Notes: a model not told the origin generated them from the sequence alone. A stretch of DNA of 64,000 nt from Mycobacterium sp. M26 (GCF_001494595.1 NZ_LN929907.1:997468-1061467); one strand, 5' to 3'; positions 17,317 through 25,215 are shown, numbered from the stretch's first letter. Made by a program: numbers and translations.

Positions 17317-19314
17317 CTAGCTCTCGGGTGCGATGACGGCGGGGATCAGTGCCTCGGTGGTCACCACCACCTGGGTGGTGGGAACCTGCGCCGTGGTGGG
17401 TGCGGCAGCCGCCGTCGTCGTGATCGGAGCGACCGTCGTCGTCGGCGGCGCCACCGTGGTGGTCGGCGGCGGGGCCTCCGTCGTGGTGGTCGTCGGCGGT
17501 TTCGTCGTCGTGGTGGTGGGCGGCTGCGTGGTCGTGGTCGTGGTGGTGGTCGTCGGCGGGGGCGGTGGGGGGGGGGGGGGGGGGGTCGTCGGCGGGGTCG
17601 TCGTGGTGGTGGTGGTGGTCGTCGTGGTTGTGGTGGTGGTCGTCGTTGTCGTCGTCGTGGTGGTCGACGGCGTCGTCGTGGTCGTGGTGGTGCTGGCCGG
17701 CTGGGTGGTGGTCGAGGCCGGGATGGTCGACACCGTGGCACTGCCGTTGTCACCGGTGACCGTAACCGTTTGCGGCGGAATGACACTCGTGGTGACGGCG
17801 TCGGCCGGTTGCTCGCCCGGTTTGGTGACGCGGGTGGTCGTGGTGGTCGGTGTGCTGTCCACACTGGTCAGAGTGATCGCCAATCCGCCGACTGCCACCG
17901 CCGCCACTGCGGCGGCCAGGCCGAACAGCAACGGCGGTCGCCGGTACCACGGCACCGGCGTGTCGACGAGCATCGTCTCCTGGTCGTCGGAGTCGAACTC
18001 GACCATCGGGCGCGCCCCGGTGGCCCCCTGGGCCTGCTGCGCGTAGTCGAAGGTGTAGTCCTCACCGGAGTAGGGCACCGGTTCGTCGCTGGCCTCGTCG
18101 TCCTGCGACCAGGCCAGTGCCCGGAACGTCGCAGACGGTGATCCGTCGGTGGCCGACTCGGTGGCGGCGGCACCCGCCGCGCCCGCTGCCCATGCCGCAG
18201 GTGCAAGACCGGTCGGGGCGTCCGCGGCCGCGACCGACATCCCGGTCGGCGCATCCGGGGCGGTGCCCCGCGCGGCGATCACCGCGGCCCCGATGGCCGG
18301 GTTGAGCCCGGCCAGTGGCGTGGTGACCACCGGCACGCGCAGTTCCTCCGACAAGCGCTGGGTGATGATCGGAATGGCGGCGCCCCCGCCCACCGTGGCC
18401 ACCGCGGCCAGGTTGACGGCCGGAATCCTGTTGCGCTCCAGGGCATCTCCGAGGGCATCCAGGAAGCCGGCCAGCGGCTCGGCGATCAGGCCCTCGAGTT
18501 CGGCCCTGGTCACCCGGATCTCGGTACGCACCCCGGGAAGCTCCACCGGCACCACGGTCGCGGTCTCGGCGGACAGCCGCTCCTTGGCCTGACGGCATTC
18601 GTCGCGCAACCGGGTGAGAGCGCCCACCGCCGCGGTACTGGCCGGGTCGGCATTGGCTGCGTCGCGCACCGCGGCCAGCACCTGGGTCAGCAGGGCCTGA
18701 TCAATCTGCTCACCCGAGAAGTCGGCGAACCGCACGGTCTCGCCGATGGGTGCCATGTTGGCACCCGCGTCGGCCAGGGTGATGTTCGTTCCGCTGCCGC
18801 CGAAGTCGCACAGCGCCACCACGCCCTGGCCGGGTAGGCCCGGGTCGGCCTGCAGGGAGGCCAGCGCCGCGGTGGCATCCGAGATCAGCGTCGGGGGCAC
18901 CCCGCCGGGGGACAGCGCGGGACGGGCCCGCAACGCACCGCGCAGCGCACCAATGGCGCCCGGACCCCAATAGGCCGGCACCGCAATGACGATCGTCGAC
19001 GGCGGCTGGCCATCGTCGACCGTGCGCGCCATGGCCTCGAGTGCTTCGGCGGCAAGCGCTTCACCGCTGTGCGCCGACCCGTCGGCGGCGACCAGGGGAA
19101 CGGGATCGCCGACGCGTTCGACGAAGCCCCGCAACACCTGACCGGCCTCGGTCAGGTTGGGGCTCGTCAACTCCGGGTTCTGCGACGGGACACCGACCTC
19201 GGCAGGCCGGTTGTCCCACAACGTCAGGACCGATCGGCGGGTCACCGGCCGGCGTCCGGGGCGGGCTGCCGCCAAGTTGACCGTCCCGATCGACAACCCC
19301 AGCGAGTCGCTCAA
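17317..19314 (-). CDS. Hsp70/actin-like membrane protein with poly-Thr/Pro tail (Rv0312-like)
   Basis: TTG 19314 is preceded by GGAAGGGAAG, a good ribosome-binding site. Residues 1-350 form an Hsp70-like ATPase with recognisable phosphate-2 (LCDFGGSGTNITL) and adenosine (VATVGGGAAIPII) motifs. The phosphate-1 loop reads GLSIGTVNL, with Ser where Hsp70 has the metal-binding Asp, so hydrolysis may be weak or absent. A linker leads to VPWYRRPPLL and one membrane helix (about 466-485), then about 175 residues mostly of Thr and Pro, presumably outside the membrane. A 19-base C run on the coding strand encodes part of a poly-Pro stretch. The closest family I recall is M. tuberculosis Rv0312. It lies directly upstream of iniR and diverges from the IniB-like gene, which suggests a place in the same stress response. 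Confidence 0.82.
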   Translation of the reverse strand: MSDSLGLSIGTVNLAAARPGRRPVTRRSVLTLWDNRPAEVGVPSQNPELTSPNLTEAGQVLRGFVERVGDPVPLVAADGSAHSGEALAAEALEAMARTVDDGQPPSTIVIAVPAYWGPGAIGALRGALRARPALSPGGVPPTLISDATAALASLQADPGLPGQGVVALCDFGGSGTNITLADAGANMAPIGETVRFADFSGEQIDQALLTQVLAAVRDAANADPASTAAVGALTRLRDECRQAKERLSAETATVVPVELPGVRTEIRVTRAELEGLIAEPLAGFLDALGDALERNRIPAVNLAAVATVGGGAAIPIITQRLSEELRVPVVTTPLAGLNPAIGAAVIAARGTAPDAPTGMSVAAADAPTGLAPAAWAAGAAGAAATESATDGSPSATFRALAWSQDDEASDEPVPYSGEDYTFDYAQQAQGATGARPMVEFDSDDQETMLVDTPVPWYRRPPLLFGLAAAVAAVAVGGLAITLTSVDSTPTTTTTRVTKPGEQPADAVTTSVIPPQTVTVTGDNGSATVSTIPASTTTQPASTTTTTTTPSTTTTTTTTTTTTTTTTTTTTTTTPPTTPPPPPPPPPPTTTTTTTTTQPPTTTTTKPPTTTTTEAPPPTTTVAPPTTTVAPITTTAAAAPTTAQVPTTQVVVTTEALIPAVIAPES
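17567..17585. repeat. 19-base G homopolymer (C on coding strand) inside the Hsp70-like gene
   Basis: Nineteen consecutive G on the plus strand encode part of a poly-Pro run. Tracts this long are strongly prone to slippage. The frame is intact on both sides at this length; a gain or loss of one or two bases would replace the last 88 or so residues. Confidence 0.9.
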
Positions 19315-19389
19315 TTCGCACTTCCCTTCCGCTGCGCTCGGCGGCGGTTTTCACCATAGCGGCTGACTGCCGCCAACCCCGGCAGGAAA

Positions 19390-19429
19390 CCCCTAATGAC
19401 ATCGAATCCCCTAAGGCTGCATCCCCTAA
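19390..19429. promoter_or_regulatory. three CCCCTAA direct repeats upstream of the IniB-like gene
   Basis: CCCCTAA occurs at 19390-19396, 19408-19414 and 19423-19429, all in one orientation, 18 and 15 bases apart. The same heptamer recurs twice upstream of iniB, and both promoters also carry TAGGGG in the opposite orientation close to the gene (here 19529-19534). Candidate binding site for IniR or another shared factor (inference). It lies between divergent genes, so it may also act on the Hsp70-like gene. Confidence 0.55.
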
Positions 19430-19477
19430 CGCCGACGTCGGCGGGCTGGGTTCGGCACCGATCCCGGCGCCTGCTTT

Positions 19478-19527
19478 CGCCGATAGCATTCTTGGCAGCA
19501 GCTGGAATTCTGCTGTGACTATCGGCG
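19478..19527 (+). promoter_or_regulatory. nested hairpin in the leader of the IniB-like gene
   Basis: Outer arms CGCCGATAG (19478-19486) and CTATCGGCG (19519-19527) enclose inner arms CAGCAG (19496-19501) and CTGCTG (19510-19515). The structure ends four bases before the GGGGAGAAGG ribosome-binding site at 19531-19540. If transcribed it would be a long stem with internal loops directly ahead of the start region. Confidence 0.45.
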
Positions 19528-19546
19528 GTAGGGGAGAAGGCGTGAC

Positions 19547-20083
19547 ATGGCAAACTCGTTGCTCGACTTTGTGATGTCGTTGGTGCGCGACCCCGATGCC
19601 GCCGCACGCTACGCCGCCGACCCGGCCGGTGCCATCGCCGACGCCCATCTGACAGATGTGACCAGCGTCGACGTCAATAACCTGATCCCGATGGTGGCCG
19701 ATTCACTGTCCATGGCGGCGCCCAGCTTCGGTACCGACCCGGGTGGGGACGGCAACGTGTGGGCCAGCGGGGCTGCCACCGCCGCCTTCGACGCGTTCGA
19801 CGCCGCATCGGCGCACGCACTGCCCGATGCCCACCCGCTCGACGCCGGGGTGATCCAGGATCCGGCCGCCGCCGGGCACGTCCTCGTCGCGGATACCGCC
19901 GTCGACCCGGCTCTGGCGGATCCGACGGGAATCGACCCGTCGACCCAGGTCACCGATCCGTACCTCGACCAGCCGGCCGATCCGGGCCTGACCCCCGACT
20001 GGATCACCGACGCCGGCTGGGAGCACTCACACACCGACGACTCCCACCCCGGCTCCGAGCACCAGGGCTTCGACCTCTTCTGA
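19547..20083 (+). CDS. IniB N-terminal-domain protein (Rv0340 type)
   Basis: A 178-residue protein. Its first 60 residues (MANSLLDFVMSLVRDPDAAA ... NNLIPMVADS) match the IniB N-terminal helical domain, also seen at the start of IniB itself (LTLIDWILNLFRDEDAARAF). The rest is Ala/Asp/Pro-rich, acidic and probably unstructured, ending HQGFDLF. The ATG follows GGGGAGAAGG. Position and length fit Rv0340 of M. tuberculosis, which precedes iniB. A terminator follows, so it is probably a separate transcript from iniB under similar control. Molecular function unknown. Confidence 0.85.
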   Translation: MANSLLDFVMSLVRDPDAAARYAADPAGAIADAHLTDVTSVDVNNLIPMVADSLSMAAPSFGTDPGGDGNVWASGAATAAFDAFDAASAHALPDAHPLDAGVIQDPAAAGHVLVADTAVDPALADPTGIDPSTQVTDPYLDQPADPGLTPDWITDAGWEHSHTDDSHPGSEHQGFDLF

Positions 20084-20109
20084 CGACCTCTTCTGAGCCT
20101 GCGCGCGAC

Positions 20110-20135
20110 AGCCCCACGTCCGATGACGTGGGGCT
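20110..20135 (+). terminator. hairpin terminator after the IniB-like gene
   Basis: An 11-bp perfect stem, AGCCCCACGTC / GACGTGGGGCT, with a four-base loop CGAT, follows the stop by 27 bases. Only a short T stretch follows (TTC), so it is of the mycobacterial type with a weak U-tract. Confidence 0.7.
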
Positions 20136-20155
20136 TTCGCCATTTCTGCCGGAAT

Positions 20156-20180
20156 CCCTAGGGAGCCCCTAATCCCCTAA
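20156..20180. promoter_or_regulatory. CCCCTAA repeats in the iniB promoter region
   Basis: CCCCTAA lies at 20166-20172 and 20174-20180, preceded by a near copy (TCCCTAG) around 20156. TAGGGG in the opposite sense follows at 20205-20210, inside a GACCCC-N5-GGGGTC hairpin (20196-20212). A further GCCCCG-TTTT-CGGGGC stem-loop lies at 20231-20246. The CCCCTAA and TAGGGG elements match the arrangement upstream of the IniB-like gene. Confidence 0.5.
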
Positions 20181-20315
20181 CGAAGAGCCCTCAATGACCC
20201 CCGGTAGGGGTCGGTCGACGAGGGGTTTGCGCCCCGTTTTCGGGGCTCCGCGGCGGTCATAGCGTGTTTTTCAGATCGCCGGACAGACCGGCGAGCACGA
20301 CCGAAAGGCCCGACC

Positions 20316-21323
20316 ATGCTCACTCTGATCGACTGGATCCTCAACCTGTTCCGCGACGAGGACGCCGCCCGCGCGTTCGTCTCCGCGCCGGAACAGTCGC
20401 TGCGCGACGCCGGCCTGGCCGGTGTGAGCGCGGCCCAGGTGTCGGCGGTGGCCGCCACCGCAGTCCCGGGGCTCGTGCTCGGCGACGGCGACCCGATCGT
20501 CGGCCTGCAGCGCGCGGTGTCCAACCAGTACGGGTTCGCCCCGGCCTACGCGCCGTCGTTCCAGCCGGTGTACGCCCCCGCTCCCACCTTCGCCCCGCAG
20601 ACCGACCTGGCCAGCCACAACGACACCTCGCTGCTGAGCCCTGATCAGGCCGCCGGCGCGAACGCCCAGCAGGGCGCGTTCAACCTCGGCTTCGGTGACA
20701 TCACCTTCGGCAACAAGACCACGCAGACCGCCACCGACGGCGGCGTCGTGGTCGGCGGCTCCAGCGGCGGTGACATCGTCAGCGGGGACGGCGCGGTGCT
20801 CGGCAACAACAACGACGTCAACAACGGCGATGTGCTGGCCGGGACCGGCTCCAATGTTGCTGTCGGACATGGCCAGATCGACGACAACGGCACCACGGCC
20901 ACCGGTGGCAGCACCGTCATCAAGGACAACGGCGGCCCGGTCTTCCACGACGTGGACGCCAGTGGCGGCAACGGTGGCGGAGCGGCCGGCGGTGACAGCC
21001 TGATCGGCATTGGTGGCGGCCGAACCTCCGGTGGCGACGCCGGTGGCGGTGGCATCACCATCATCGACGGTCACACCTCAACCAACAGCGGCAACTCGGT
21101 GATCACCCCGACGCACACCCAGACCGAGACCACCACGACGACCACGGTCAGCGAGCACACCGACAGCTCGGTGCACCCCACCACCGTGACCGAGACCTCG
21201 ACACAGGACAGCTCGAGCCACGCGCTGTTCGACACCAGCCACGACACCACGCTGGTGAACAGCCAGCTCGACAACAGCAACGACCTGGCGCTGGCGTCGG
21301 GTAATCACCTGCTCGGCTTCTGA
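20316..21323 (+). CDS. iniB: IniB, envelope-stress-induced Gly/Asn-rich protein
   Basis: A 335-residue protein. The N-terminal 50 residues form the helical IniB domain. A Tyr/Pro/Ala region follows, then a long low-complexity part rich in Gly, Asn, Asp, Thr and Ser (for example VLGNNNDVNNGDVLAG) that resembles a repetitive beta or elastin-like surface protein, and a Thr/Ser-rich stretch with ETTTTTT. There is no membrane helix or signal peptide. In M. tuberculosis iniB is the first gene of iniBAC, strongly induced by isoniazid and ethambutol; its exact role is unknown. Here it is separated from iniA by a strong terminator. GAAAGG lies seven bases before the ATG. Confidence 0.9.
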   Translation: MLTLIDWILNLFRDEDAARAFVSAPEQSLRDAGLAGVSAAQVSAVAATAVPGLVLGDGDPIVGLQRAVSNQYGFAPAYAPSFQPVYAPAPTFAPQTDLASHNDTSLLSPDQAAGANAQQGAFNLGFGDITFGNKTTQTATDGGVVVGGSSGGDIVSGDGAVLGNNNDVNNGDVLAGTGSNVAVGHGQIDDNGTTATGGSTVIKDNGGPVFHDVDASGGNGGGAAGGDSLIGIGGGRTSGGDAGGGGITIIDGHTSTNSGNSVITPTHTQTETTTTTTVSEHTDSSVHPTTVTETSTQDSSSHALFDTSHDTTLVNSQLDNSNDLALASGNHLLGF

Positions 21324-21330
21324 GCGCACG

Positions 21331-21364
21331 ACGGCGGGGACCGGATGACGGTCCCCGCCGTTTT
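21331..21364 (+). terminator. strong intrinsic terminator between iniB and iniA
   Basis: A perfect 12-bp stem, ACGGCGGGGACC / GGTCCCCGCCGT, with a seven-base loop, runs directly into TTTT. This is close to the textbook intrinsic terminator and sits 7 bases after the iniB stop, so it should limit read-through into iniA. Confidence 0.85.
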
Positions 21365-21402
21365 GTGCGCCTACGGTGTTGATGGCAGGAGTGGGAGGAC
21401 AC

Positions 21403-23229
21403 GTGACGCAACCAGAGGACCCGCGCAGGGTCAGGGTGATCGTCGAGCTGATCGAGCACACCAGTGCGATCGCCAATCTCAACGATCGCGGTGATCTGGC
21501 GGCTCGCCTGGCGGTGGCCAAGGAGCGGATCTGCGATCCGCAGATCCGGGTGGTCATCGCCGGCCAGCTCAAGCAGGGCAAGAGCCAGCTCCTCAACTCG
21601 CTGCTCAATGTCCCGGTGGCCCGGGTCGGCGACGACGAGACCACCGCGCTGGTCACCGTCGTCACTTACGCCGACGAGCCCACCGCCCGGCTGATCGTGT
21701 CGACCGGTGAGGGCCTGGAGCCGGAGGTCATCGACATCCCGGTCGCCGACATCCGCCATGACCTTCGCCGTGCCCCGCAAGCCGGTGGACGCGAGGTGCT
21801 GCGGGTCGAGGTCGGCGCTCCCAGCCCGTTACTCAAAGGCGGCCTGACGCTGATCGACACCCCCGGTGTCGGTGGCCACGGCCAGCCGCACCTGTCGGCC
21901 ACCCTGGGTCTGCTGCCCGACGCCGACGCCATGCTGATGGTCAGCGACACCAGCCAGGAGTTCACCGAACCGGAGATGCGGTTCATCCGCCAGGCCTACG
22001 AGGTCTGCCCGGTCGCGGCCATCGTCGCCACCAAGACCGACCTGTATCCGTTCTGGCGTCAGATCGTCGAGACCAACACCGCCCATCTGCGGCGGGCCGG
22101 TCTGGACCTGCCGCTGATCCCGGTGTCCTCGGTGCTGCGCAGCCACGCCATCCAGTACAACGACAAGGAACTCAACGAGGAGTCCAACTTCCCGGCGATC
22201 GTGAAGTTCCTGTCCGAGAAGGTGCTCTCCCGGGAGAACGATCGGGTACGCGACCATGTGGTCAACGAAATCCGCTCCGCCGCCGAGCATTTGAGGCTTG
22301 CTGTCGATGCGGAGCTGGCGGCCCTGAGTGATCCGGATGAAATCGGCAGGCTGACGGCCGATCTGGAGCGCCGCAAGCAGGAGGCGCAGGACGCCCTGCA
22401 GCAGACCGCGCTGTGGCAGCAGGTGCTCAACGACGGGATCGCCGACCTGACTGCCGATGTCGACCACGATCTGCGCGCTCGGTTCCGGGCGATCACCCAG
22501 CATGCCGAGGGTGTCATCGACTCCTGCGACCCCACCCAGCAATGGGCCGAGATCGGCGCCCAGGTGGAGGACGACGTCGCCAACGCGGTCGGGGACAACT
22601 TCGTCTGGGCCTATCAGCGCGCCGAGGCGCTGGCCGCCGAGGTGGCCCGCACGTTCGTCGAAGCCGGCCTGGACGCCATCAAGATGCCCGAGGTGAGCGC
22701 GCGGGAGATGGGCGCCGAAGTCGGCAGGCTCAAGTCCCTGGCGCGGCTGGAGTCCAAACCGATTGGCAAGGGCCACAAGGTGATCACCAGCATGCGGGGC
22801 TCCTACGGCGGTGTGCTGATGTTCGGCATGCTGACCTCGGTGGCCGGCCTGGGCATGTTCAACCCGCTGTCACTGGGTGCCGGACTCCTGCTCGGGCGCA
22901 AGGCCTACAAGGAGGACATGGAGAACCGGATGATGCGGGTGCGCAATGAGGCCAAGACCAACCTGCGCCGCTTCGTCGACGACGTCCTGTTCGTGGTCAC
23001 CAAGGAATCCCGCGACCGCCTCAAGAACGTCCAGCGCCAACTGCGGGACCACTATCGCGAGATCGCCAACCAGACCACCCGATCGCTCAACGAGTCACTG
23101 CAGTCCACCATCGCGGCCGCGCGCCTGGAGGAGACCGAACGCAACAACCGCATCGGCGAGCTCGAACGGCAGCTCAACATCCTCGGCCAGGTGCTCGACA
23201 ACGCCGAAAAGCTGGTTCCGGCACGGTAA
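21403..23229 (+). CDS. iniA: IniA, bacterial dynamin-like GTPase
   Basis: GTG 21403 aligns with the VTQPDDPRRV start region of M. tuberculosis IniA and follows GGAGG (21394-21398); the frame is open back to 21376. It gives 608 residues. GTPase motifs are present: G1 AGQLKQGKSQLLNS, G3 DTPGVGG, G4 TKTDLY. Helical stalk segments surround a paddle-like pair of hydrophobic helices (YGGVLMFGMLTSVAGLGMF ... GAGLLLG, about residues 465-500) that inserts in the membrane. Dynamin-like IniA of mycobacteria is known to remodel and cut membranes and supports tolerance to isoniazid and ethambutol. The C-terminal coiled region ends the protein. The next gene is convergent and starts its stop codon on the very next base. 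Confidence 0.93.
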   Translation: MTQPEDPRRVRVIVELIEHTSAIANLNDRGDLAARLAVAKERICDPQIRVVIAGQLKQGKSQLLNSLLNVPVARVGDDETTALVTVVTYADEPTARLIVSTGEGLEPEVIDIPVADIRHDLRRAPQAGGREVLRVEVGAPSPLLKGGLTLIDTPGVGGHGQPHLSATLGLLPDADAMLMVSDTSQEFTEPEMRFIRQAYEVCPVAAIVATKTDLYPFWRQIVETNTAHLRRAGLDLPLIPVSSVLRSHAIQYNDKELNEESNFPAIVKFLSEKVLSRENDRVRDHVVNEIRSAAEHLRLAVDAELAALSDPDEIGRLTADLERRKQEAQDALQQTALWQQVLNDGIADLTADVDHDLRARFRAITQHAEGVIDSCDPTQQWAEIGAQVEDDVANAVGDNFVWAYQRAEALAAEVARTFVEAGLDAIKMPEVSAREMGAEVGRLKSLARLESKPIGKGHKVITSMRGSYGGVLMFGMLTSVAGLGMFNPLSLGAGLLLGRKAYKEDMENRMMRVRNEAKTNLRRFVDDVLFVVTKESRDRLKNVQRQLRDHYREIANQTTRSLNESLQSTIAAARLEETERNNRIGELERQLNILGQVLDNAEKLVPAR

Positions 23230-23673
23230 TTACGGCTGCGGGAACAGGGTTCGAGTCTCATTGAGCCGCGGACCCGTCCGGTTGGTGCCCGGTGGATGGG
23301 TGACCCGCGTCGGGAAGCTGCCCGGGAAGGTCGGAGCCACAGCGCCCGGCGGCGGCGAGGTGGGCACCGGAAGGTCGGTCGGTGTCGTCGTGCCGGTGGT
23401 GGAGGACACCTCGCCCGGCAGCCCGATGTCGGTGGTCGACAGCCGCACCGTGGTGTAGGTGGTCGACGTCGCCGACGTGGTGGTCGCGGCGAAGTGCGGC
23501 GGCTCGGGAAGGTGCGTCCCGGGCGGCACGACAGTCTCGCTGTCGTCGCCGCTCCACTGCCCCGACATGGTGATGACGGCGTACACCAAACCGGCGATGA
23601 TGCCCAGACCGAGCAGTCCCGCAGCGAAGGTGGCCGCCGAGGTGCGGTACCACGGCGTCGTCTCCGGGGCCAT
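23230..23673 (-). CDS. single-pass membrane protein, PWYR motif and Thr/Pro-rich tail
   Basis: ATG 23673 gives 147 residues: MAPETTPWYRTSAAT, one membrane helix (about residues 14-37), then about 105 residues rich in Thr, Pro and Ser, probably outside the membrane, ending FPQP. The frame stays open far upstream but only as antisense of iniC. A TAGTAT box eight bases before the ATG indicates a leaderless transcript. The gene lies head-on between iniA and iniC, which are adjacent in M. tuberculosis. Three other genes within 10 kb share the PWYR/PWHR-helix-Thr-tail design. Function unknown; a role in envelope stress is inferred from position. Confidence 0.75.
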   Translation of the reverse strand: MAPETTPWYRTSAATFAAGLLGLGIIAGLVYAVITMSGQWSGDDSETVVPPGTHLPEPPHFAATTTSATSTTYTTVRLSTTDIGLPGEVSSTTGTTTPTDLPVPTSPPPGAVAPTFPGSFPTRVTHPPGTNRTGPRLNETRTLFPQP

Positions 23674-23681
23674 GGCGGCTG

Positions 23682-23687
23682 ATACTA
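23682..23687 (-). promoter_or_regulatory. -10 box of the PWYR gene between iniA and iniC
   Basis: On the minus strand GGCTAGTAT is followed eight bases after the T by the ATG. The same GGCTA(G/C)(T/C)AT plus eight-base spacing precedes the genes starting at 25845 and 26450. Confidence 0.6.
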
Positions 23688-23715
23688 GCCGTCCGGCACC
23701 GCGCGCGCTGGACCG

Positions 23716-23721
23716 TAGACT
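23716..23721 (+). promoter_or_regulatory. -10 box for leaderless iniC
   Basis: TAGACT lies nine bases before the iniC ATG and no ribosome-binding site is present. This would give iniC its own transcript, independent of iniBA. Confidence 0.5.
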
Positions 23722-23730
23722 CGACCCTCG

Positions 23731-25215
23731 ATGAGCACCAGCGATCAGGTCCGCGCCATCCTCGCAGGCACCCGTCGCGCCTATGAGTCCGAACCCGCAT
23801 ACCAGCAGCGACCCGACGTGTTCGCCGAACTGGACCGCATCGCCGCCCGGCTCAACCAGCCGATTCGGATCGCGCTGGCCGGCACGTTGAAGGCCGGTAA
23901 GTCGACCCTGGTCAATGCACTCGTGGGCGAGACCATCGCGCCGACCGATGCTACCGAGGCCACCCGGATCGTCACCTGGTTCCGGCACGGCCCGGTCCCG
24001 AAGGTCACCGCCAATCACGTCGGCGGCCGCCGGACGAACGTCCCGATCGCCCGCGGTGACGGACTGACCTTCGATTTCGGTGATCTGGACCCGGTCGACA
24101 TCGCCGACCTCGACGTGGAGTGGCCGGCCGCCGAACTGATCAACGCCACGATCATCGACACCCCGGGCACCTCGTCGCTGTCGCGGGACGTCTCCGAACG
24201 CACCCTGCGATTGCTGGTTCCCGAGGACGGCGTGCCGCGGGTCGATGCCGTGGTGTTCCTGCTGCGCACGCTCAACGCCGCCGACATCGCGCTGTTGCGT
24301 CAGATCGGCGAACTCGTCGGCGGCTCCACCGGCGCCCTCGGGGTGATCGGGGTGGCCTCCCGCGCCGACGAGATCGGCGCCGGCCGTCTCGACGCGATGA
24401 TGTCGGCCAAGGATGTGGCCAACCGGTTCACCGAGGAACTCGACCGCACCGGCATCTGCCAGGCGGTGGTCCCGGTGTCGGGGTTGCTCGCGCTGACCGC
24501 CCGCACGCTGCGGCAGAGCGAGTTCGCCGCACTGGAGAAACTCGCCGCCGTCGAGCCCGCCGAGTTGAACAAGGCGATGCTCAGCGTCGACCGCTTCGTC
24601 CGGCCGGACATCGAGCTGCCCGTCGACGTGCCCACCCGCGCCGCACTGCTGGACCGGTTCGGCATGTTCGGCATCCGCATCTCGATCGCGGTACTGCGCT
24701 CGGGTGTCACCGATTCGGTGGCGCTGGCCGACGAACTGCTGGAGCGCAGCGGGCTGGTGGCGCTGCGCGACGTCATCGACCAGCAGTTCGCGCAGCGCTC
24801 CGAATCGCTCAAGGCGCACACAGCGCTGGTGTCGCTGCGCCGGTTCGTCGAGACCCACCCGATTCAGGCGACGCCCTACGTGATCGCGGATATCGACCCG
24901 CTGCTGGCCGACACCCACGCCTTCGAAGAACTGCGGCTGCTGAGCCAGTTACGTTCCCGGTCAACCACATTCACCGAGGACGAGATGGCATCGCTGCGCC
25001 GCATCATCGGCGGGTCGGGCACCGACCCGGCCAGCCGGCTCGGGCTGACACCCGAGGTGCCCTACGACGGTCCGCGGGCCGCGTTCGCCGCGGCCCAACG
25101 CTGGCGGCGACGGGCCGAACATCCCCTCAACGACCCGTTCACCACCCGGGCGTGCCGAGCCGCGGTGCGCAGCGCCGAGGCGTTGGTCGCCCAGTACGCC
25201 TCGCGCGGCTACTGA
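23731..25215 (+). CDS. iniC: IniC, bacterial dynamin-like GTPase
   Basis: A 494-residue protein, the length of M. tuberculosis IniC (493). Motifs are G1 LAGTLKAGKSTLVNA (about residues 50-64), Thr-rich switch I (TDATEATRIVTWF) and G3 IDTPGTSSL. A G4-like ASRADE replaces the usual N/TKxD, as expected for the divergent IniC branch. The C-terminal half is helical. No membrane-inserting paddle is obvious, unlike IniA, so IniC is probably a partner or regulator of IniA. Start and promoter suggest a separate leaderless message. The following gene is convergent. Confidence 0.92.
   Translation: MSTSDQVRAILAGTRRAYESEPAYQQRPDVFAELDRIAARLNQPIRIALAGTLKAGKSTLVNALVGETIAPTDATEATRIVTWFRHGPVPKVTANHVGGRRTNVPIARGDGLTFDFGDLDPVDIADLDVEWPAAELINATIIDTPGTSSLSRDVSERTLRLLVPEDGVPRVDAVVFLLRTLNAADIALLRQIGELVGGSTGALGVIGVASRADEIGAGRLDAMMSAKDVANRFTEELDRTGICQAVVPVSGLLALTARTLRQSEFAALEKLAAVEPAELNKAMLSVDRFVRPDIELPVDVPTRAALLDRFGMFGIRISIAVLRSGVTDSVALADELLERSGLVALRDVIDQQFAQRSESLKAHTALVSLRRFVETHPIQATPYVIADIDPLLADTHAFEELRLLSQLRSRSTTFTEDEMASLRRIIGGSGTDPASRLGLTPEVPYDGPRAAFAAAQRWRRRAEHPLNDPFTTRACRAAVRSAEALVAQYASRGY

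Noticed and set aside
19950..20315. B12 riboswitch controlling iniB
   Set aside because: A B12 link to iniBAC induction is known in one species, but no cobalamin-riboswitch core was recognised; only simple hairpins and CCCCTAA repeats are present.
23674..24918. Upstream extension of the minus-strand PWYR gene to 562 residues
   Set aside because: The extra 415 codons are antisense to iniC. The family-like part starts at ATG 23673 behind a leaderless promoter.
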